Below, one piece after another: positions 56,546 to 64,000 of a DNA stretch of 64,000 nucleotides (its first letter is position 1; the number at the start of each line of letters is the position of its first letter). The translations under genes and the position numbers were made by a program. Origin of the DNA: Phocoena phocoena. Taxonomy: Eukaryota > Chordata > Mammalia > Artiodactyla > Phocoenidae. The stretch is from contig NC_089221.1 in the NCBI RefSeq assembly GCF_963924675.1, positions 6,879,851-6,943,850 of the forward strand, read 5' to 3'. Under the pieces are notes generated by a model. That model saw only the letters and a program-made list of their open reading frames with translations. It had not been told where the DNA came from and made no database searches.

Positions 56546-59500
56546 CTGATTTCAAGAAATACAGACTTCAGACCAGACAGACAGCAGTAAAGCACACAGA
56601 AGACTTCTGGCTTTGGGGACTACAGGAGATTTCAAAGTAATATATACAGAAATATGAATTAGGATTTCCATCCTTAATCTGCTAGCCTATAGAAATGGTT
56701 CTTGCATGAATATAAGAGCTGAAAACTTAAATTTGCATAACTATCTTCTACTAGCTTTTATCATTAGAAACCTACATCTTTATGAAATACTCTGGCCCTC
56801 AGAAGAGATTTACAATTCAAACATTATTTTGAAGCACACCATTCTGGCAGGCAAGCAAGACCTTGCCTTTTAGAGGCTCTATCTACTATCAAGTCTAGCT
56901 CTGCTAAAACATCCAAATAGTGTACATGTTTCTCCAGAAAAGCAGCCACATTTACTTAACTTTTGCATCCCTAGAAATAACCCAATACCTCATACAGAGC
57001 TGGGTGTATGATCCACAAATCTTTGTGTGATGGTGGTCCTTGAAGATAAAGCATGTGTTTCATACTTTTGTTGTATTGTCTTTGCATCCAGCAATGTACC
57101 AAACACCTACGTGGTTCACAGGAAATGTAATGGCCAATTTCTGGATTTGTACACTTTTCTTAAATTATGACTTTTGTTCATCGAAGCACAAAGAAAACAG
57201 CATATGTCATCCACATTCCAGCTGTTCATCAAACTCTCTTTCTATTTGTGCGTTCAGGTAGAGAGAAGCTTGCCACTCCTGTCTTAGTTTATTAGGAATG
57301 ACATATGTAAAGTATCATAACATTTCCCAAAACAAAAGTGGGACAGTTATACAACAAATCAGCATTGTGCCATTTCCAGATACAAGAGGATGCCCATGAG
57401 ATCTGTTTATAATGCTGATCATTGTAATATCTGTTTCATTTTGTTGACTCAGAAAATGAAAGAATAAGTTGGAACATCTCCTGAAAATTTGAGATGGGTA
57501 TGGCCTTTGAATTCAGAATATGTTATCATAAATTATAAAGATCTATTTCTCAGCAATTTTGAAGCATCAGGGTTAAGCTAACCAAAAACAGAACAAAGCA
57601 AACCAACCAACCGGCCAAACAAACAAAAACCAGGCCCTACTTAAAGAAAAAGTGAGTAAATTCTCTTAAGCCTAAAATAGAAAGTTCTAGCTCATCTATT
57701 CCCAAACCACCTCCTCAGAGTAGAAGAAGTATAAGTTAATTTTCAAGGGACGCTTTTTTTTTTTTTCTGTCCTCAGAGAACAACAGACAAAGGAGGGGAT
57801 TCCAGTGGACAAAGTGGCCACCTTGGAGCCCACTCCTCTGCCAGGTTGTGGACATCGCTCAGGACCCATCATTGCCACCTTGCTCTGCAGGCTGCATCTC
57901 TTTCTTCCTTTCCCAGGGACACTACACACCAGGTCAATGATACCTACTGCCTCTCAGGGGAGGATGAGGCAGGGAGAAACCTGGGAGAGGGTTCCAAGAC
58001 TTTTTGACAAAATGTCATCATTTGTTCACTATTTGTGACTGATTCATAGAGGGGTTATCAATATCACTTGTGAATGTAGATTCCCAATTCATAAATAAAA
58101 ACCTTGGAGATCTAATTTGAGAGGATAATAAAATGAATGAGGATAATATGTTTATGATGCAGAGATATTTCACAATTGGAAAAACTCATTAATATAATTC
58201 ATCTAGTTAATAGTTTTTACACAAGTGGTTCCTTAAAAAAACAATTTATCTGTACAAGGCTGTTTTAATATCCAATTTATAGATGGTTTGTATCCTTATA
58301 TTTTTACTAACAGCATTTGTTTAGATTTGTGTGTTTACCTCTGTTCTCTATGATGGAAATTGCTCATGGATTCTTCTTTTCCAGGGCTACACTTCAGTGT
58401 ACTTTACATTTAGAACTTCTGATGGTTAAGTTCCTCATATGGTAGATTTGGCATACTTTCTTCATTTCAGAGTGTCATAAATAGAAAAGTAAGAATTACC
58501 CCAATTCAGTCTCCTAGAGATAATACTTTTTCTATGTAGTTACACTCACATTATTTCAAATGGGATTTTTACTTGGATTTGCACTTTTCATCTAATAATC
58601 AACACCTACCCATGCCAATTATTAGAGAAATGCATCTACATTAGTAAGCTCGATGTATAGAGGCCTCTCCCAAGTAGTGAACTAAATAAGGAATTTGCAG
58701 AATGTGTCTTTAAATAAATGAACTTCCTCAGGAAATATATGTTTTGGCTGAAAAATTATTGCTTATCTGATACAGTGTCAAAGAGGAGAATCCCAGAGTT
58801 TTGGAAGCACTGGCAAATGCAAATTATCCTGGTAGATGGCATATTCTGAAACACATCTATCACATTAAGGAAGAGAAGCAACACAAAATTGGAATTCACA
58901 TACAGGCACAGAGTAGGTGCTTTAAACACATTATCTAGTTTAATGCAAGGAGACAATGTTTACCCAGCATGAATACTGAACAATACTATAAAATGAAGCC
59001 TCTGTGGACTGTGGTCAGAAAGGACCAGCATGGGAGTCTGGTCCAGTTCTAAACTAAGACCTTGAGAGATACTGGAGCTCCAGCTGCCTTTCCCAGACAC
59101 TGAAATGGAGAGAGTAAAACATAATTTAGTAAAGGAGATAGACTATATAAAGAACTTGGCACAAACAAGACACTAAGCGGTAGATAGAACCAAAATTATT
59201 AGTAGAGGTTGGAGTGAAATTTCTACCAGACAACATTTGAAAGATGCCTACTATAAAATAAGGGATTTTTATTAGAAATTCCATTTGATGCTGTGACCAC
59301 TAATAACTAATCTCAGATATTGCACCTAAAGAGGAGAAAATATGTTATCTACATTTTCAAATAGTGTAAAGTAAAGCCTGAAAGCCTTACTTGAAAATAC
59401 CTGTGACTCTATTTAGGCTTTTACTTTTCGGGACAGCGAATTCTGCAAGCATCTCAGTGCATTTTTAATCTCATAGAAAAGTTATGCAAAGAATAAAAAG

Positions 59501-59984
59501 CACAGTTTCTAAAGAAATAATTTTCTTTCAAGTAGTCATAGGAATAGAACAATAAAGCATAATTATGTGAAATGGATTATGTGTAACTTTAAAGAAGGAC
59601 TGTGGAAGACATCATGTGATACGATTTTCCAATAGTTCACAGATATTACTTTGCTCAACTTATTCAGTCCTCCTACTCCCTCCAAGTTTGGAACAAATGA
59701 TGAAGCAGCATAAGTCACTGGCATTAAAACCAAGCAATTTCAAAGACAAAAGGCAAGCCCATTCAGTTTGCACAGAAATGCTTAAGGAGGTATTATATGG
59801 ATACAATACCACAATCCAGCTGTTCTGATATGCAAAATTTCAATTTTCACTCTTCTTAACCACCCTATATATTTTCAAAGAGTGATTAGAGTGAGCTCCT
59901 GCTCTTGTCTATGAACTTAGTGAAAAATCTAAAACGCATACAGCCTAGCATCAAAATATTGGTTACTAAAAAATAATCTCTGTT
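56546..59984. other. Anonymous sequence
   Basis: No gene or repeat family was recognised. Short unrecognised frames (60 to 77 codons) lie at 57040-57261, 57696-57929, 57805-58038, 58756-58956 and 59616-59828. An A/C-rich 'aaccaaccaaccggccaaac' run lies near 57602-57621. Confidence 0.45.
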
Positions 59985-60680
59985 GAAAGGAGCCAGGACT
60001 CCTTGGAAAGATGGCTGATTCCAGAGTTGGGCCAGGAAAAGCACAAGGTGAGTCTGGAACATCTTATTGTACCAGAAAATAAATAAGTCTTTAAAGAGTC
60101 ATAGGAACATATCAAAGGCAGCCAGAAACCAGCTGGAAGAGCTGTCTTGGGTCCAACCTGTGAAAATTTGAGCATCAAAAGAGACATCTACTGTAACAGG
60201 CAATGCATATTGAATATCGTATTGCATTGCAGCCAATCCTATCCCAAGGGATTAAAACAATGGTAACGCATTCCTAAGAGCCAAACTCATTCCAAAACAT
60301 GACCTTTGAAAGTTTGGAAAGGCCCTCCAAGGCCCTGGGCACATTCAGTGATAACTCCAGAGTGATTATCAATGTACAGTGAATACTGTGCAACCCATTG
60401 TATAAAATAAAAATACATAAGTCTACCATGATAAAAACAAACACATAAATAGGAGGATGGAAAGCTCTCTCTTACAGTATGATGACAATTAGTAAAATAT
60501 AGAATGATAGAGTTAGAAAATCATCAATGGATGCTAAAATTGTTAAGTAGATGAAAGCCTGATAAAAAACAGGGCAGTTTTATACCCTCAAATCATCTAC
60601 CCATGAATTATCTACAAAGGGAAAATTATGATTCTACAGTGGAGAATTTTGGCTGGCAAAACAAAGTTATTAAAATTTAA
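59985..60680 (+). mobile_element. Possible old L1M/HAL1-type repeat
   Basis: The words 'aagatggctgattccagagt', 'gaaaataaataagtctttaa', 'cccattgtataaaataaaaa', 'tacataagtctaccatgata' and 'gggaaaattatgattctaca' are in the order of an old L1-related repeat that I have seen but cannot name with certainty. It joins the L1 3' end that follows and may belong to the same insertion. Confidence 0.35.
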
Positions 60681-61275
60681 CCTTTGGAAGCAACCAATAT
60701 GTCCTTCAGTAGATGAAGGGATAAATAAACTCTGGTACATCCAGACAGTAGAAATGAGCTGTTAAGTCATGAAAAGACATGGGGAAAGTTTAAATGCATA
60801 TTACTTAGTGAAAAAACCAATCTGAAAAGGCTAAATATTTTATGATTCCACCCATACGACATTCTGGAAAAGGAAAAATCATGGAGAGAGTAAAAGGATC
60901 AGTGGTTAGCAGAGTTTTGGAAAAGGGGGAGGGATGAACAGGCAGAGCACAAAGGATTCTTAGGGCAGTGAAAATACCCTGTGTGATCCAATAATTATAG
61001 ATACAAGACACTATGCGTTTGTCCAAACCCAGAGACGGTACAACACCAAGAGTGAACCATAATGTAAACTATGAACTTCGGGTAATCATGATGTGTCCCT
61101 GTAGGTTCATCAGTTACAACAAAGGTACCACTCTGGTGGGGGATGATAAAGAGGGAGGTCATGCATGTGTGGAGACAGAGAGTGTATGCGAAATCCCTGT
61201 ACTTTCCCTTCGATTTTGCTGCAAACCTAAAACTGCTCTAAAAAACTAAAGTCTAAAGGAAAAAATAAAAACCTT
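60681..61275 (+). mobile_element. Older L1 3' end (ORF2 end and 3' UTR)
   Basis: Sense words: 'aaccaatatgtccttcagta', 'gagctgttaagtcatgaaaa', 'gcatattacttagtgaaaaa', 'ttttatgattccacccatac', 'gtgaaccataatgtaaacta', 'gatgtgtccctgtaggttca', 'gtaccactctggtgggggat' and 'cctaaaactgctctaaaaaa'. This is the L1M-type 3' end, complete to its A-rich tail near 61270. Confidence 0.85.
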
Positions 61276-64000
61276 ACCTTCCCCACTTTGGGGACAAATG
61301 GATATTAAGTGCCTCCTTAAATGATATTGTACTAAGAAGTCAGCAGTTCCAGAACATATAAAATCAGATATATCAAACATACAAAAAATAAATTGGAATA
61401 AACAGTTTCATCACTTGGTTGTTACGGAGCTGCTCTGTCAGTTGTGTATACCCAATCATACGGAGCATGGTGTCCTGAAAGGCATATTAGCATTTCTAAT
61501 GGTGGCTTCTCAGAGATGAACTGGTTTTTAAGGCTGGTGTTATTGACATCAAAAAAAGTCTTTATGTAGAGAAGTAGCTATAAGGTACTGAGATTAGTTT
61601 CCCTGAGTAGTTGTGGGAGTGGAGGAGGGGTTATAACAAGGATAGTTTGCAAAGATATAAGCCATCACCTTGAATATCAAGACTAGTCTGGCTTATGATA
61701 ACAGCCAAAAAGGCCACAAATGCGCAGTGCTTCACGTTGTCACAAAACGTATTTGTTTAGAGCAAAGGGTATTATAAGATTTCACATGAGGTCAAACCGT
61801 TTTGCAGTTGAGCCACATGGCGGGGAAGTGGTATCAACAGGGCAAGTACTTCGTGGCGACCAGGGAGCCAGGTAGTCTAATGGCACGTGTGCACGCTCAG
61901 CCAGGCTTCCTGGCTGTGGGTTTCTAGGAACAGGGAAGAGGAGGAACAGAGTTTAATTCCCTGGGATGGAAACATATCACGCCTGTCTGGATTGGCTTCA
62001 TGGGACCAGCTCTTCCAGCCTATATGGTGGTTAGCCCTCATTACTGAGCTCATATAGTGGAGTCTCTGGATGCTTGAGAAGCACAGTGTTAGCTCAGGAG
62101 TAGACCTTGGTGATCAGAGGTGCAGTCCCTCCATTTATCCATCAAGATCTAGGAAGGACAAGGACCCTCCTCTCTGTTCTCAGTGTCACCAGCTTTCCTA
62201 GTGCCAGAGCCCAGCTGAGAATGCCCTTTATGACTCCAAGTCCAGTGCTCTTTTTACACTTCCTGATTATTACTTTGCTGCACTGGTATTTTCAAAGGTT
62301 CAAAGCTTTCTATCTGATTAAAACATCAAGTAAACCATGGTTCTTTTGCTGTTGGCATCAAAGTATTTCAAGTGTTGATAATCACCCTGGAATTATCACT
62401 GAATGTATCCAGGGCCTTGGAAGCCCTTTCTAAACCCTTGAAGGTCATGATTTGGAGTGAGTTGGACTCTTAGAAATGTGTTGCCATTGTTTTAATCCCT
62501 AGCCAGATAGGTCTGGCTGCAGTGAGACACAATATTCAACATTTGCATTTTCTGTTCCTGAACTAGAAGGTTTTTCCCTCAACTTTTCACATTGCTGACT
62601 TTACCTTTCAGACCAGCTTTAATACCTCCACCTGAGAGCCAAGATCCATGTAATTAGGACTTCCTCAGTCACTCTTTCTCTTTGTCTATTTCCTTCAGAA
62701 AACTTACCACATTTGCAAATACACTGTTTGCTATTTGTTTTCTTGTTTGTGACTTGCTCCCTCCCCTCACTGCTGTGTTGCTCTATAAACGTTTCCAGAA
62801 AGAAGAAAGGTAGTGATGAGAGCCTGTTGTGCCTCTCTCTCTCTCTCTCTCTCTCATGTGTTCAGTTTAGGAGAGTTTTGAATGAGTTCCTTCAAGGAGA
62901 CTTGATTTTCAGAAGACGGATGTGATTCTACACTTGTCAGTATGGGGCTCAGCAAGACGCTGAGCTCCCTACTGGAAACGTCACCGGGATTGGTGATGAG
63001 TCAGCTGTGGGTGAGGCATGGGGAGTGCTCCCAATGGGGGCACGATGAAAGGAGCTGAGTCTGTAGCATCACGGAGAAGGTCAGCCCCAAGCCCAGCTGC
63101 TGCCGAGAACCACCCTGGGGCCATTGGCCACAGCTCTCTGAGGTTCCAGAGGTCTCCCCAAGGGTGGGCTGCCCTCAGGGGAAAGAGGTCTGAGCTGGTT
63201 ATCTACTTAACAGAGAGAATGGCCGTAAAGAAGAAATTCAGGGAAAGAATTCATACTAAAAATTTAAGGCTACTGTATTTCTGCATGGGAGAAACTCATT
63301 GGCTATCTTTAGTTTCAGCTTTCTTTTCTGATAAATATAGGAGTAGATGGATTTCACAGGTCTCTTTCCACTGTAGAATTATAGATTCTAAGGCCTAGGT
63401 CATAAAGGGAACTCTGGTCACCTAGAAAATCAACTATTTTAAAGTCAGAGTATAAAGCCATCTCTGGTATGTTGGTGTCCATACAACAGGGTGAGAAGAG
63501 GGAGAGGCTGACTGGTTGGTCCCATGAAGTGTAAAGAGGAAAACATAGGTACTGAATTACTGGTTTTAAAGTTATTTAGACTAAAACAGGATTAATATTA
63601 CAATCTAATAAATACAGCAGTGCACTTTGGTAGAAATACTAGTGTTCATCTATGTCTCACAGTAAAGAAACACTTACATGGTAGAGATCTGACATAATTT
63701 AATAGTGAAAATTCAGCTGCTCCTAAACAGGAAGATTATTTTTACACATATTTAATGTGATCTTACATTCCTTGATAATGAATTTAAATTACAAAATGTC
63801 CTGTGCTGAGAAAGGAAGTGTATTTTCTCTCTGGCAAGTTATACTCAGCATTTGTCAGATAGCCTCTTGGGGGCAAAGAAAAATAGATCCAGGCACTCCA
63901 AATCACACCATATAATTCCATTATATAATTGCAACGGCTATGTAGTAGGTTAGAATGAAGCAGGATATGAGCACATGCTGATTCAATTTTATCTAATATT
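61276..64000. other. Anonymous sequence to the window end
   Basis: No gene was recognised. Frames of 108 (62107-62433, +) and 126 codons (63018-63398, +) lack recognisable domains. A (CT)n run lies at 62833-62855. The right end of the window cuts through ordinary AT-rich DNA. Confidence 0.45.

Overview
This window is mammalian nuclear DNA, most likely from a cetacean (whale or dolphin). The main evidence is six copies of the tRNA-derived CHR-2 type SINE, whose head reads 'cttccctggtggcgcagtgg', plus one longer CHR-1 type copy. Cetartiodactyl-type L1 elements are present, and the BovB and Bov-A repeats that fill ruminant genomes were not seen. The species call is an inference from repeat families.

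I found no protein-coding gene, exon, tRNA, rRNA, CRISPR array or operon-like structure. All open frames are short. The longer ones are either pieces of dead transposons (L1 ORF1/ORF2, Tigger transposase, SINE read-through) or short frames with no recognisable family. The window reads as intergenic or deep intronic sequence.

Layout. 0-14 kb: mostly anonymous sequence with microsatellites, MIR fragments, a MaLR (MLT1-type) LTR split by a younger retroviral LTR (2.9-3.95 kb), an old L1 piece (5.2-5.8 kb) and two adjacent SINEs (10.7-11.3 kb). 14.7-17.5 kb: a very old L1 ORF2 with a CHR-2 SINE inside it and another at its left edge. 17.5-20.2 kb: mostly anonymous, with one MaLR fragment. 20.2-21.1 kb: an 881-bp pogo/Tigger-like DNA transposon with matching ends. 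23-27.3 kb: a cluster of endogenous retroviral LTRs around a small CpG-rich stretch (24.24-24.79 kb). 27.7-31.8 kb: MER5A, MaLR, MIR and L2 fragments.

32.4-41.0 kb is the most structured region. A Tigger1 transposon with both ends and TA target sites is split by a near-full-length antisense L1 (33.63-39.80 kb), and that L1 is split by a CHR-2 SINE. A second near-full-length antisense L1 lies at 45.27-51.39 kb and also carries a CHR-2 SINE in ORF2. Both L1s have 5' UTR, ORF1, ORF2 and 3' end, but both are dead: each has a damaged endonuclease active site and many frame breaks. 51.7-64 kb: a 5'-truncated L1, an LTR-like stretch, two more L1 3' pieces (one with a long purine tail), and otherwise anonymous DNA.

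There are no host genes here to work together. The biology visible is insertion history, which gives a clear order of events where elements nest. I saw no undescribed system. The most useful leads are the CpG-rich stretch beside the LTR cluster, the pair of direct-repeat L1s as a possible substrate for recombination, and an in-frame 24-bp duplication in one L1 ORF1 coiled coil.
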